Below are positions 53,811-62,859 of a stretch of 64,000 nucleotides of DNA, one piece after another. Each line of letters opens with the position of its first letter. Within the stretch, counting starts at the first letter, position 1. The stretch is from positions 195,948 to 259,947 of the forward strand of contig NZ_FOSW01000007.1 in the NCBI RefSeq assembly GCF_900114385.1, in the 5' to 3' direction. The notes below the pieces were generated by a model that did not search any database, was not told the DNA's origin, and worked only from the letters and a program-made list of their open reading frames with translations. The DNA comes from Geodermatophilus ruber. GTDB lineage: Bacteria; Actinomycetota; Actinomycetes; Mycobacteriales; Geodermatophilaceae. The position numbers and the translations under genes were made by a program.

Positions 53811-54905
53811 TCAGAGATTCGGGTGGACGGAGACGTGGACGGCGGACTCACCGGGCACCTCGCCGGCGAGGACCTCGATCGCGTGCGCGGTGTCGTCCAG
53901 GCCGAACGTGTGGGTGTGCATCCGCTCCAGCGGGAAGCGGCGGGACTCGATGAGCGCGATCGCCTCGGCCATCGCCTTGGCGTCCACGCCGAAGGCCCCT
54001 TGGACGGTGAGCGCCCGGTTGATGATCAGGTCGGTCCGGAGCGGGATCTCCCGGTCGCCCTTGATGCCGGCGAGGACGACCCGCCCGCCGTGCTTGGTCG
54101 ACAGCAGCGCGTCGGTCACCGGGCCCGCGGCCATCGGGGTGAGCTCGAGGGTGGCGTCGACCCCGCGGCCGTCGGTGATCTCGCGGACCCGCTCGACGAC
54201 GTCCTCGGCGGCGTCGCCGTCGACGACCAGCGTGTGGTCGGCACCGAACTCGCGAGCCAGGGCCAGCTTGTGCGCGTCGGCCTCCAGGCCGGTCACGATG
54301 ACCGTGCCCGCGCCGGCGGCCCTGGCGGCGATGACCGCAGCGATCCCGCGCAGGCCGGCGCCGAGCACGAGCACCGTCTCCCCGAGCCGGACCTGCCCGT
54401 AGTGCAGCGCCCACCGGACCCCGGCACCCATCGAGTTGTACATCGCCGCGACCTCGACGGGCAGCGTGTTGTCGATCTTGTGCATGACCGCGCCGGGCGC
54501 CAGGTACATGTGCTCGGCGAAGCCGCCCCACAGCGACGGTGCGACGTCGACCGGGGTGACCCCGTGGCCGCCGACCCGGTTGCGGCAGGCCTGGTAGCTG
54601 CCGGTCAGGCACTCGAAGCAGCTCCGGCACGGGATGACCACCTCGAGGGCGACCCGGTCCCCCGGCTGCACGCCCCAGCGCTTGGCGGCGTTCTCACCGA
54701 CCTCCTCGACGATGCCCATCGGCTCGTGGCCCGGCACGAACGCCGGCATGCCCTGGCGCAGGTGGCCCTTGTAGAACTCGACGTCGCTGCCGCACAGGCC
54801 GTTGGCCTCCAGGCGGAGCAGGCCGTCGTCCGGACCGATCTGCGGCCGGGGGAACTCCTGGATCTCGATCTTCCGCGGTCCGACCTGGACCGCGGCACGC
54901 ACCAT
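53811..54905 (-). CDS. Zinc-dependent medium-chain dehydrogenase (threonine/sorbitol dehydrogenase-like)
   Basis: This 364-aa enzyme has catalytic-zinc ligands in ANGLCGSDVEFYKGH and PGHEPMGIVEEVG, structural-zinc cysteines in CRSCFECLTGSYQAC, and the cofactor loop VLVLGAGLRGIAAVIAARA. It should oxidise a secondary alcohol with NAD(P). The frame extends 36 codons upstream but that part is Arg/Thr-rich and unlike the family, so the ATG giving MVRAAVQVGPRK was chosen. It leads the amidohydrolase pair. Confidence 0.9.
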   Translation of the reverse strand: MVRAAVQVGPRKIEIQEFPRPQIGPDDGLLRLEANGLCGSDVEFYKGHLRQGMPAFVPGHEPMGIVEEVGENAAKRWGVQPGDRVALEVVIPCRSCFECLTGSYQACRNRVGGHGVTPVDVAPSLWGGFAEHMYLAPGAVMHKIDNTLPVEVAAMYNSMGAGVRWALHYGQVRLGETVLVLGAGLRGIAAVIAARAAGAGTVIVTGLEADAHKLALAREFGADHTLVVDGDAAEDVVERVREITDGRGVDATLELTPMAAGPVTDALLSTKHGGRVVLAGIKGDREIPLRTDLIINRALTVQGAFGVDAKAMAEAIALIESRRFPLERMHTHTFGLDDTAHAIEVLAGEVPGESAVHVSVHPNL

Positions 54906-55102
54906 GTCGCCCAATTCGTCCTCTTTCCTCGTGCCGAGCCGGGACCGGGGAGGGAGCGACGCGGTCGTCGTCCGGGCACCGGCCCCCCGGCGGGGTCGCA
55001 CGGGGACCCGCACCGCTCGGTGTGCCGGCGGTCACGCTAGGTCGGGGCGGGGCGGGCCGACCACGGCCCTTCCGCCGTGCGGTGGTCCGGTGCGGGGCGA
55101 CC

Positions 55103-56230
55103 TCAGCGGGGCGGCAGGAGCAGCCCGGCGTCGATGTCCGCGACGGTGCGGCAGCCGGTGAGGGCCATGGCCCGGGTGAACTCCGCGCCCAGCAGCTCGA
55201 GCACCCGCTCGACGCCGGCCTGCCCGCCGGCGGCCAGGCCGTAGAGGTAGGGGCGGCCCACGAGCACCGCCGTCGCACCGAGGGCCACGGCCTTGAGGAC
55301 GTCGGTGCCGCGCCGGACACCGCCGTCGAGCAGGACCGGGACCCGGCCGCCCACCGCCTCGACCACCGCCGGCAGCGCCTCGACGGTCGCGGGCACCCCG
55401 TCGAGCTGGCGGCCGCCGTGGTTGGAGACGATCAGGCCGTCGGCGCCGCAGTCGAGGATGCGGCGGCACTCCTGGGCCCGCAGCACCCCCTTGATCACGA
55501 GCGGGCCGTCCCAGAGGTCGCGCACGAAGGCCAGGTCGTCCCACGTGACCGGCCGGGGCGAGGCGAGGATCTGCCGCTGCGTGGCCCAGGCCGACAGCCG
55601 GCCGTCCCGCCGCGTGGGCAGGTTGCCGCGGAGGAACTCCACCGCCCACGCCGGGCGGGACGCCCCGTGCAGCAGCATGCGCGGCGACGGCCGGAGCGGC
55701 AGGGAGAAGCCGTTGCGGCGGTCGCGCTCCCGGCCGCCGAAGACGGGGGTGTCGACGGTGAGGACCAGAGCGCGGTAGCCGGCCGCCGCGACCCGCGCGA
55801 CCATCGCCCGGGTCTCGTCCCGGCTCGCCGGCAGGTAGAGCTGGTACCAGAGCCCTCCCCCGCCGGCCCGCGCCACCTCCTCGAGCGGGTAGCCGGTCAC
55901 GGTGCTCTGCACGTAGACGGTGTCCTGCCCCCGGGCGGCGGCGGCCACGGCGAGCTCGGCCCGGCGGTGGGCGATCCGGCCGCCCCCGGTCGGGGCGAGC
56001 AGCACCGGCAGCGAGAGCCTGCGGCCGAACAGCCGCACCGAGGGGTCGACCCGGGTGACGTCCTCGAACGGGCGGGGGCTGAGCAGGAGCCCCCGGAACG
56101 CCGCCTCGTTGCGGGCCAGGGTCAGCTCGTCGTCGGCACCGCCGTCGACCATGTCGAAGACCGGGCGGGGCAGGCGCCGGCGGGCCAGCTCCCGGACGTC
56201 GGCCAGGTTCACCGCGGTGCGCAGGCGCAC
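55103..56230 (-). CDS. FMN-dependent alpha-hydroxyacid oxidising enzyme
   Basis: This 375-aa TIM-barrel flavoprotein of the lactate/mandelate dehydrogenase and glycolate oxidase family has the N-terminal FDMVDGGADDELTLARNEAA, LLAPTGGGRIAHRRAELAV, FMN-contact STVTGYPLEEVARA and QLYLPASRDETRAM, base Lys in LVIKGVLRAQECRR and active His-Arg in IVSNHGGRQLDGVPATVEAL. It oxidises a 2-hydroxyacid to the 2-oxoacid. The GTG start lies 127 bp after binding protein 2 on the same strand, with two hairpins between, so it may have its own promoter. Confidence 0.92.
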   Translation of the reverse strand: MRLRTAVNLADVRELARRRLPRPVFDMVDGGADDELTLARNEAAFRGLLLSPRPFEDVTRVDPSVRLFGRRLSLPVLLAPTGGGRIAHRRAELAVAAAARGQDTVYVQSTVTGYPLEEVARAGGGGLWYQLYLPASRDETRAMVARVAAAGYRALVLTVDTPVFGGRERDRRNGFSLPLRPSPRMLLHGASRPAWAVEFLRGNLPTRRDGRLSAWATQRQILASPRPVTWDDLAFVRDLWDGPLVIKGVLRAQECRRILDCGADGLIVSNHGGRQLDGVPATVEALPAVVEAVGGRVPVLLDGGVRRGTDVLKAVALGATAVLVGRPYLYGLAAGGQAGVERVLELLGAEFTRAMALTGCRTVADIDAGLLLPPR

Positions 56231-56270
56231 GGATCCTCCCTCCGGGCCGGGGCCCGTGGACGAGACGGAA

Positions 56271-56302
56271 CCGGCGGGGACGGCCGCAGCCGTCCCCGCC
56301 GG
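56271..56302 (-). terminator. Second hairpin after binding protein 2
   Basis: A 14-bp perfect stem (CCGGCGGGGACGGC / GCCGTCCCCGCCGG) with loop CGCA, between binding protein 2 and the FMN oxidase gene. Confidence 0.65.
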
Positions 56303-56313
56303 GGATGAGCGAG

Positions 56314-56345
56314 CCCGCGGGTCCCGGTCACCCGGGACCCGCGGG
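56314..56345 (-). terminator. Hairpin after binding protein 2, homologous to the permease-start hairpin
   Basis: A 14-bp stem (CCCGCGGGTCCCGG / CCGGGACCCGCGGG) whose arms and right flank (GGTGGT) match the hairpin at 49886 in the OppB-like gene. It appears to be a leftover of the permease start that was copied with the binding protein gene and now acts as terminator. Confidence 0.7.
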
Positions 56346-56357
56346 GTGGTGCAGGGG

Positions 56358-57968
56358 TCAGCCCTGCTCGCGCCAGACCTCGTCCCAGATGATCCCGGAG
56401 TTGACCAGGATCGCCGGGATCCGGGTGGTCAGGCCGGGCCCGTGGACGCCCTCGACGGCGACGTTGGCCGGGGCGAAGGCCAGCCCGAACGGCGCGTAGA
56501 AGTTCTCCGCGATGTGCTCGGCGGCCTGGGTGTACAGGCCGGCCCGCTCGTCCTCGTCCAGGGTGGCGGCGGCGTCGTTGAGCAGGGTGTCCAGCTCCGG
56601 GTCGACGACGCCGCTGAAGGGCGAGGTGGAGGCGAAGCGGAAGCCGACGCCGACACCGGCGGCGGGGTCCCACGCGCCGGCGGTCTGCAGCATGGCCTGC
56701 CACTGCCCGGAGTTGAACTGCTCCACCAGCCCGGACAGCTGGTAGTCCTCGATCGTCACCTCGATCCCGGCCTCCTGCCACTGCGTCTGCAGCGCGGTGT
56801 TGATCTGGGTGGCGACGTAGTTGCTGATCGTGCCCAGCCGGACGGTCAGCCCGCCGAGCTCCTGCACGAGCTCCTTGGCGCGGTCCACGTCGTACTCCGG
56901 GTAGCCCCCCACCTCCAGCGCGTAGAACTTCCCGCCGGGGGCGGTGAAGCCCTGGCTGACCTCGTAGTTGCCGCCGAAGATGCCCTCGTTGATGGCGTCG
57001 AAGTCGGTGGCCCGGTAGATCGCCTCACGCGCCCGCGGGTCGTCGAACGGCCCGGTCTTGGTGTTGAGCTGGACGACGTAGGGCGAGGTCGCCGCCTGGA
57101 TCGTCACCTGCAGCTGGGAGTTGTTCTGCGCCTGCTCGACCAGCGGGGTGGTGTTCATGCCCTCGTAGGCCTGCGCCTGGCCGGCCTGCAGCGCCTGATA
57201 GGCCGGCTGGTCCCCACCGATCGACTGGAAGGTGAGCTTGTCCAGGTAGGGCAGGCCCTCCTTGAAGTAGCTCTCGTTCCGCTCCAGCTTCAGCACCGAG
57301 GACAGCTGGTTCTCCACCACGGTGAACGGGCCGGCACCGACCGGGGTGATCTTGAAGGCGTCCTCGCCCATCTCCTGCAGCGCCGTCGGCGAGGCGATCC
57401 AGTTGACGTTCGCGGAGGGGAAGGAGGCCATGACGGCGCCGTTGGGCCGGGTGAACGAGATCGAGATCGTCAGCGGGTCGATGACCTCGATCGGGTCCTC
57501 GGCCAGCTGCCAGGCCGGCTTGCAGCTGCAGGGGGCGGCCAGCGCGCGCTCCCAGTTGAACTTGACCGCCTCGGCGTCCAGCGGCGTGCCGTCGCTGAAC
57601 TGGATGCCCTCGCGGAGCGTGACCGTGAGCGTGAGACCGTCCTCGGACAGCTCGGCGCTCTCGGCCTGGTTGGGCTCGACGCGGGCGTTGGAGCCGTCGT
57701 CGTCGGCCTTCAGGAGGAACAGGCCGCCGTAGATGGCCTGCATCATCGCGATGTTGGCCCCGCCGGTGGTGTTGCTGGCCGGGTCCAGCCCGGTGGGCCA
57801 ACTGCCGGAGAAGGCGGCGTCCTCCAGGACGGTCAGCTCGCCACCGCGCTGCGGCTCGCCGACCGGCGCGTCGGTGGCGGCGGAGGTCCCGCCTCCGCCA
57901 CCCCCGCCGCACGCGGACAGCGCCAGCGCTGCGGCGAGGAGGAGGGACGGCATCGTCCGTTGCTTCAT
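56358..57968 (-). CDS. ABC solute-binding lipoprotein, family 5 (OppA-like), copy 2
   Basis: This 536-aa lipoprotein is a close paralogue of the one at 49934, with a signal ending in the lipobox LSACGG. About 350 bp around its middle (57058-57410) differ from copy 1 at only three bases, while the first 170 residues and residues around 430-450 differ much more. It has no permease genes of its own and probably feeds the same importer with a related solute. A GTGA-N6-TCAC site and GGAAGACA element lie upstream at the same distances as in copy 1. Confidence 0.94.
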   Translation of the reverse strand: MKQRTMPSLLLAAALALSACGGGGGGGTSAATDAPVGEPQRGGELTVLEDAAFSGSWPTGLDPASNTTGGANIAMMQAIYGGLFLLKADDDGSNARVEPNQAESAELSEDGLTLTVTLREGIQFSDGTPLDAEAVKFNWERALAAPCSCKPAWQLAEDPIEVIDPLTISISFTRPNGAVMASFPSANVNWIASPTALQEMGEDAFKITPVGAGPFTVVENQLSSVLKLERNESYFKEGLPYLDKLTFQSIGGDQPAYQALQAGQAQAYEGMNTTPLVEQAQNNSQLQVTIQAATSPYVVQLNTKTGPFDDPRAREAIYRATDFDAINEGIFGGNYEVSQGFTAPGGKFYALEVGGYPEYDVDRAKELVQELGGLTVRLGTISNYVATQINTALQTQWQEAGIEVTIEDYQLSGLVEQFNSGQWQAMLQTAGAWDPAAGVGVGFRFASTSPFSGVVDPELDTLLNDAAATLDEDERAGLYTQAAEHIAENFYAPFGLAFAPANVAVEGVHGPGLTTRIPAILVNSGIIWDEVWREQG

Positions 57969-58069
57969 GTGGTGGATCCCCTTGCTGGGTCGGCCTCGAA
58001 ATCGGCGGGGTCGATCGGGAACGCTGCGCGGCGCCGCGATGGGGTCGCGGATCGCCCGGCGGGGCTGCG

Positions 58070-58083
58070 GTGACCTGGATCAC
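58070..58083. promoter_or_regulatory. CRP/FNR-like palindrome upstream of binding protein 2
   Basis: GTGACCTGGATCAC, half-sites GTGA and TCAC with a 6-bp centre, 102 bp before the start codon. Confidence 0.4.
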
Positions 58084-58126
58084 TGCGACGGACAAGATCT
58101 CGGCCACGGCCGTCCGGGCGTGAGGA

Positions 58127-58148
58127 CGCTTGCGCCTGACGGAAGACA
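58127..58148. promoter_or_regulatory. Operator-like box, weak form (site 5)
   Basis: CTTGC-N7-GGAAGACA. GGAAGACA starts 173 bp from the binding protein 2 start, equal to its distance at alcohol dehydrogenase 2. Confidence 0.35.
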
Positions 58149-58242
58149 TGTTCGGTTTCGGCGTTCGACCTGCACACCTCCGGCCACGCCTCCGGAGGGC
58201 AGGCACGAGCGGGGTGGCAGGGTGGGCGCATGGAGCCGCGCC

Positions 58243-58842
58243 GTGGAGTTCGCTGACGTCGTCCGCCGGCGGCGCATGGTCCGCGACTACGACGCGGACC
58301 GGCCGGTCCCGCCGCAGGTGCGGGAGCGGCTGCTCGAGCACGCCGTCCGGGCCCCCTCGGCCGGGTTCAGCCAGGGGTGGGCGTTCCTCGTGCTGGAGTC
58401 ACCCGAGGAGCGGGACCGGTTCTGGGCGGCCACCACCGCCGGGGGCACGCCCGACAGTTGGCTGACCCGGATGCGCCGGGCACCGCTGCTGATCATCCCG
58501 CTGTCGCACAGGGCGGCCTACCTCGAGCGCTACGCCGAGCCCGACAAGGGCTGGGGCGACCGCGACGAGGCCCGCTGGCCGGTGCCCTACTGGGACGTCG
58601 ACACCGGGATGGCGGCGCTGCTCATGCTGCTGACCGCGGTCGACGAGGGGCTGGGCGCCTGCTTCTTCGGCGTCCCCGCCGACCGGGTCGACGCGTTCCG
58701 GGCGGCGTTCGGGGTGCCCGAGGACCACCGGCCGGTCGGCTGCGTCTCGGTGGGCTACCCGGGCGGCGAGGACCGCCGCTCGCCGTCGCTGCGGCGCGGC
58801 CGGCGCCCCCTCGAGGAGGTCGTGCACCGCGGCCGGTGGTGA
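58243..58842 (+). CDS. Nitroreductase-family FMN protein
   Basis: This 199-aa protein starts EFADVVRRRRMVRDYDADRP, the FMN-binding Arg cluster of nitroreductases, has PSAGFSQGWAFLVLESPE (second FMN contact), DTGMAALLMLLTAVDEGLGA, and GCVSVGYPGGEDRRSPS at the end. It should use NAD(P)H to reduce a nitro group, quinone or similar ligand; the physiological substrate is unknown. The GTG has GGAG 7 nt upstream; another GTG seven codons earlier is possible. It converges on hisH at the right border of the island. Confidence 0.88.
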   Translation: MEFADVVRRRRMVRDYDADRPVPPQVRERLLEHAVRAPSAGFSQGWAFLVLESPEERDRFWAATTAGGTPDSWLTRMRRAPLLIIPLSHRAAYLERYAEPDKGWGDRDEARWPVPYWDVDTGMAALLMLLTAVDEGLGACFFGVPADRVDAFRAAFGVPEDHRPVGCVSVGYPGGEDRRSPSLRRGRRPLEEVVHRGRW

Positions 58843-58853
58843 GCCCCGGAGGC

Positions 58854-59492
58854 TCAGTCGAGGGTGTGCAGCCAGTTGGTCAGCAGCTGTGCGCCGGCGT
58901 CGCCGCTCTTCTCGGGGTGGAACTGGGTCGCCGACAGGGCGGCGTTCTCCACGCCGGCCACGAAGCGGTCGCCGTGCTCGGCCCAGGTGACCTGCGGCGG
59001 CTTGATCCGCGACGGCACGCCGTCGGCCGCCAGCGGGAGCTCGCGCACGCCGTAGGAGTGCACGAAGTAGAAGCGCTGGTCCTCCAGGCCGTCGAAGAGC
59101 ACGCTGCCCGCCGGCACCTGCACGGTGTTCCAGCCCATGTGCGGCAGGACCGGGGCCCGCAACGGCTCCACGACGCCGGGCCACTCGCCGCAGCCCTCGG
59201 CGTCGTAGCCGTGCTCGACGCCGCGCTCGAAGAGGATCTGCATGCCGACGCAGACGCCGAGCACCGGGCGACCGCCGGCCAGCCGGCGGCCGATGATCCG
59301 CGGCCCGTCGACGGCGCGCAGGCCGGCCATGCAGGCGGCGAAGGCGCCCACCCCGGGCACGACCAGCCCGTCGGCCGCCAGCGCGGCCTGCGGGTCGGCG
59401 GTCACCGTGACGTCGGCGCCCACCCGGGCCAGCGCGCGCTCGGCCGAGCGCAGGTTGCCCGATCCGTAATCCAGGACGACGACCTTCTTCAC
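58854..59492 (-). CDS. hisH: Imidazole glycerol phosphate synthase, glutaminase subunit
   Basis: This 212-aa class I glutamine amidotransferase gives ammonia to HisF. The catalytic Cys is in [15 protein letters not shown] near residue 80 and the His-Glu pair in [15 protein letters not shown] near 190; [18 protein letters not shown] is the usual start. The start could also be a GTG three codons upstream. It is the last gene of the hisD-hisC-hisB-membrane protein-hisH block. The expected next gene, priA, is about 30 kb away. Confidence 0.95.
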   Translation of the reverse strand: MKKVVVLDYGSGNLRSAERALARVGADVTVTADPQAALAADGLVVPGVGAFAACMAGLRAVDGPRIIGRRLAGGRPVLGVCVGMQILFERGVEHGYDAEGCGEWPGVVEPLRAPVLPHMGWNTVQVPAGSVLFDGLEDQRFYFVHSYGVRELPLAADGVPSRIKPPQVTWAEHGDRFVAGVENAALSATQFHPEKSGDAGAQLLTNWLHTLD

Positions 59493-59547
59493 GGCGCTCA
59501 CGGTAGTCGTCAGCCGCGGGCGGTCTCGTGGTGTTCCAGGAGGTCCC

Positions 59548-59724
59548 TCACACCATGCGGAGGATGCCCGATGCGGTGGCCAGCGCCGCGGCCACGAGCA
59601 GCACGACGACGAAGGCCACCTGGGGGCCGGTGCGGCCCTTGGTGTCGGAGTCGGCCTTCCAGATGCTCCAGGCGCCGCCGAGCAGGAAGCCGCCGACAAC
59701 GAGGAGCAGGACGGCGAACGTCAC
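59548..59724 (-). CDS. Small membrane protein between hisB and hisH
   Basis: This 58-aa protein, too short for usual cut-offs, reads [17 protein letters not shown] at the start, then [17 protein letters not shown], then a second helix [20 protein letters not shown] and RMV. It has two membrane helices with a short polar loop. The GTG start follows the hisB TAG stop directly, so it is translated by coupling. No known function; the tight placement in the his operon supports a real gene. Confidence 0.7.
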   Translation of the reverse strand: MTFAVLLLVVGGFLLGGAWSIWKADSDTKGRTGPQVAFVVVLLVAAALATASGILRMV

Positions 59725-60321
59725 CTAGAGCGCGCCCTTGGTGGAGGGCACGTCGGTGACCCGGGGGTCCAGGGCGACGGCGGCGCGCAGCGCCCGGGCG
59801 AGCGCCTTGAACTGGCCCTCGACGATGTGGTGGGCGTCGCGGCCGGCGTAGAGCACCCGCACGTGCAGGCTGATCCGCGCGTTGAACGCGAAGGACTCCA
59901 GCACGTGCTTGGTCAGGCTGGTCGGGTAGTCCGGCCCGATCATCGGCGTCATGTTCTCGGGCTCGGAGTGCACGAAGTAGGGCCGGCCGGAGAGGTCGAC
60001 GGCCGCCTGCGCGAGCACCTCGTCCATCGGGATGGTGGCGTCGCCGTAGCGGGTGATGCCCTTCTTGTCGCCCAACGCCTGGGCGAAGGCCTGGCCGAGC
60101 GCGATCGCGACGTCCTCGACCGTGTGGTGGGCGTCGATGTGCAGGTCGCCGTCGGCCTGCACGGTGAGGTCGATGCCGCTGTGCTTGGACAGCGCGGTGA
60201 GCATGTGGTCGTAGAACCCGACCCCTGTGCTGATCGAGCTCGTCCCGGTGCCGTCGAGGTCGAGCTCGACGACCAGCTTGGTCTCGCTGGTCTCCCGCTC
60301 CACGCGTGCAGTGCGACTCAT
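59725..60321 (-). CDS. hisB: Imidazoleglycerol-phosphate dehydratase
   Basis: This 198-aa manganese enzyme dehydrates imidazole-glycerol phosphate in step six of His synthesis. The metal-binding His clusters are [31 protein letters not shown] and [18 protein letters not shown]. It is the monofunctional form without a phosphatase domain, as in other Actinobacteria. The ATG giving [15 protein letters not shown] fits the family; the longer open frame overlaps hisC. It lies 4 bp after the hisC stop. Confidence 0.97.
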   Translation of the reverse strand: MSRTARVERETSETKLVVELDLDGTGTSSISTGVGFYDHMLTALSKHSGIDLTVQADGDLHIDAHHTVEDVAIALGQAFAQALGDKKGITRYGDATIPMDEVLAQAAVDLSGRPYFVHSEPENMTPMIGPDYPTSLTKHVLESFAFNARISLHVRVLYAGRDAHHIVEGQFKALARALRAAVALDPRVTDVPSTKGAL

Positions 60322-60325
60322 GCGA

Positions 60326-61432
60326 TCAGTCTCCCAGGCGGTGGTCGGCGGCCACCTCACCCAGCGCGGTGAGGAAGGCATCGGTCTCCTCGGCGGTGCC
60401 GGCGGTCACCCGCAGCCAGCCGGGCAGCCCGACGTCGCGCACCAGCACCCCCCGGTCGAGCAGCGCCCGCCAGGCGGCCGGCGCGTCGGCGAAGCGGCCG
60501 AACAGCACGAAGTTGGCGTCGCTGGGCACGCTGGTCAGCCCCAGGCCGGGCAGCGCGGCGACGATGCGGTCCCGCTGCGCCTTCACCGCGTCGACGGTGG
60601 CGAGCAGCGCGTCGGTGTGCGCCAGCGCGGCGCGCGCGGCGGCCTGGGTGAGCGAGCTCAGGTGGTAGGGCAGCCGGACCAGCTGCAGCGCGTCGACGAC
60701 GCCGGGGTCCGCGGCGAGGTAGCCCAGCCGCAGCCCGGCCATCCCGAAGGCCTTGCTCATCGTGCGGCTGACGATCAGCCGGGGACGTCCGGGCAGCAGG
60801 GTGAGCGCCGACGGCGTCCCGGTGCGGGCGAACTCCTCGTAGGCCTCGTCGACCACCAGCACGCCGGTGGTGGCCTCGTAGAGGGTCGCGATCGTGTCCA
60901 GCGCGACCGCCGTGCCCGTGGGGTTGTTCGGGCTGGTCACGAAGACGACGTCCGGCGCCACCTCGCGCACCTGCGCCGCGGCAGCGGCCGGGTCGATGGT
61001 GAAGTCGGCCCGGCGGTGCCCGTCGACCCAGGCGGTGCCGGTGCCCGCGGCGATGATCGGGTGCATCGAGTAGGACGGCGTGAAGCCCAGCGCGCTGCGG
61101 CCGGCCCCGCCGAAGGCCTGCAGGATCTGCTGCAGCACCTCGTTGGAGCCGTTGGCCGCCCACACCTGCTCGGGCGCCACCGGCTCCCCGCCGCCGCGGG
61201 ACAGGTACGCGGCGAGGTCGCCGCGCAGCGCGAGCGCGTCCCGGTCGGGGTAGCGGTTGAGGTCCAGCGCGGCCCGCTGCAGCGCCGCACCGAGGTCGGC
61301 GAGCAGCTCCGGTGGCAGCGGATGCGGGTTCTCGTTGGTGTTGAGCCGGTACTTCGCCGGCAGCTGCGGGGCGCCGTAGGGCGAGCGACCACGCAGCTCC
61401 GGCCGCAGCGGGAGCTCGTCGAGGGAGGTCAT
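60326..61432 (-). CDS. hisC: Histidinol-phosphate aminotransferase
   Basis: This 368-aa PLP enzyme converts imidazole-acetol phosphate to histidinol phosphate. Landmarks are [12 protein letters not shown] at the start, [14 protein letters not shown] near residue 165, [11 protein letters not shown] near 195, and the PLP Lys in [20 protein letters not shown] near 225. Length is normal. Its ATG overlaps the hisD stop (ATGA). Confidence 0.97.
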   Translation of the reverse strand: MTSLDELPLRPELRGRSPYGAPQLPAKYRLNTNENPHPLPPELLADLGAALQRAALDLNRYPDRDALALRGDLAAYLSRGGGEPVAPEQVWAANGSNEVLQQILQAFGGAGRSALGFTPSYSMHPIIAAGTGTAWVDGHRRADFTIDPAAAAAQVREVAPDVVFVTSPNNPTGTAVALDTIATLYEATTGVLVVDEAYEEFARTGTPSALTLLPGRPRLIVSRTMSKAFGMAGLRLGYLAADPGVVDALQLVRLPYHLSSLTQAAARAALAHTDALLATVDAVKAQRDRIVAALPGLGLTSVPSDANFVLFGRFADAPAAWRALLDRGVLVRDVGLPGWLRVTAGTAEETDAFLTALGEVAADHRLGD

Positions 61433-62733
61433 GCGCGCTGCCGGACCCGGACGGCGGCGGCGTGCGCGGGCAGGTCCTCGGCGCCGGCCAGGGCGTCGAT
61501 GTGCGGCGCCACCTCGGCGAGGGCCTGCTCGTCGTACTCCACGACATGGATGCCACGCAGGAACGACTGCACCGACAGGCCACTGGAGTGCCGGGCGCAC
61601 CCGCCGGTGGGCAGCACGTGGTTGGAGCCGGCGCAGTAGTCGCCCAGCGAGACCGGGGACCACGCGCCGACGAAGACCGCGCCGGCGTTGCGGACCCGCA
61701 TGGCCACCTCGCGGGGGTTGCGGGTCTGGATCTCGAGGTGCTCGGCGGCGTAGGCGTCGACCACCCGCAGCCCGGCCTCCAGGTCGTCGACCAGGACGAT
61801 GCCGGACTGGCTGCCGTCCAGCGCCGTGGTGATCCGGTCGGAGTGCTTGGTGGCGGCCACCTGACCGGGGACGAGGGCGAGGACGGCGTCGGCCAGCTCC
61901 TCGCTGCTGGTGACCAGCACCGCACCGGCCAGCGGGTCGTGCTCCGCCTGGCTGATCAGGTCGGCGGCCACGTGCGCCGGGTCGGCGGTGTCGTCGGCGA
62001 GGATCGCCACCTCGGTGGGGCCGGCCTCGGAGTCGATGCCGATGAGGCCGCGCAGCAGCCGCTTGGCCGCCGTCACGTAGACGTTGCCGGGGCCGGTGAC
62101 CATGTCGACCGGCTCGCAGGAGCCGGCGCCGTAACCGAAGACGGCGATCGCCTGGGCGCCGCCGACCGCGTAGACCTCGGTGATGCCGAGCAGCGCGCAG
62201 GCGGCGAGCACGCCCGGGTCGGGCAGGCCGCCGTGGTCGCGCTGCGGCGGGGAGGCCACCGCGATGGACTCCACGCCGGCGATCTGGGCGGGGACGACGT
62301 TCATGACCACGCTGGACAGCAGCGGCGCGAGCCCACCGGGGACGTAGAGGCCGACCCGGCGCACCGGCACCCAGCGCTCGGTCACCGTGCCGCCGCGGAC
62401 CACCTGGGTGGTGACGTCGGTGCGCGCCTGGTCGGCGTGCACCCGGCGCACCCGGGCGATGGCCTCCTCCAGGGCGGCACGGACGGCGGGGTCGATCCCG
62501 GCCAGCGCGCCGTCGATCGCGTCCTGCGGGACGGCGAAGTCCTCGAGGTCGACGCCGTCGAGCCGAGCGGTGATCTCGCGAACCGCCTGGGCGCCGCGGA
62601 CGCGGACGTCCTCGCACAGCGGGCGGACCGTCGCCAGCACCGAGTCGATGTCGGTGGCGGCACGCGGGAGCAGCCCGGAGAGCTCCCGCACCCCGGGCAG
62701 AGCGGATCCACGCAGGTCGATGCGGGCGAGCAC
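61429..62733 (-). CDS. hisD: Histidinol dehydrogenase
   Basis: This 434-aa zinc enzyme oxidises histidinol to histidine in two steps. Diagnostic motifs are [56 protein letters not shown], the zinc ligands in [12 protein letters not shown], and [20 protein letters not shown] near residue 365. The GTG start is 4 nt after GGAGG-type sequence. It is the first gene of the his operon, divergent from the LON-domain gene with 126 bp between. Confidence 0.97.
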   Translation of the reverse strand: MLARIDLRGSALPGVRELSGLLPRAATDIDSVLATVRPLCEDVRVRGAQAVREITARLDGVDLEDFAVPQDAIDGALAGIDPAVRAALEEAIARVRRVHADQARTDVTTQVVRGGTVTERWVPVRRVGLYVPGGLAPLLSSVVMNVVPAQIAGVESIAVASPPQRDHGGLPDPGVLAACALLGITEVYAVGGAQAIAVFGYGAGSCEPVDMVTGPGNVYVTAAKRLLRGLIGIDSEAGPTEVAILADDTADPAHVAADLISQAEHDPLAGAVLVTSSEELADAVLALVPGQVAATKHSDRITTALDGSQSGIVLVDDLEAGLRVVDAYAAEHLEIQTRNPREVAMRVRNAGAVFVGAWSPVSLGDYCAGSNHVLPTGGCARHSSGLSVQSFLRGIHVVEYDEQALAEVAPHIDALAGAEDLPAHAAAVRVRQRA

Positions 62734-62847
62734 GGGCGGACCTCCGGGGCGTACGAACGGGAACACCCCAGGGTAGACGGGCCCGGACGGGCTCCCGCCG
62801 TCCCGTCCGCCGCCGTGCGGGGTCACCCCGGCCGGACCGCTCCCCCG

Positions 62848-62853
62848 TAGGCT
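62848..62853 (+). promoter_or_regulatory. -10 box of the LON-domain gene, leaderless promoter
   Basis: TAGGCT lies 6 nt before the GTG at 62860. Confidence 0.55.
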
Positions 62854-62859
62854 CGCCGC

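Noticed and set aside
55103..56230. The FMN oxidase as the mycofactocin-maturation enzyme MftD
   Set aside because: General alpha-hydroxyacid oxidase motifs are present, but there are no mft neighbours and sequence blocks I would expect in MftD are missing.
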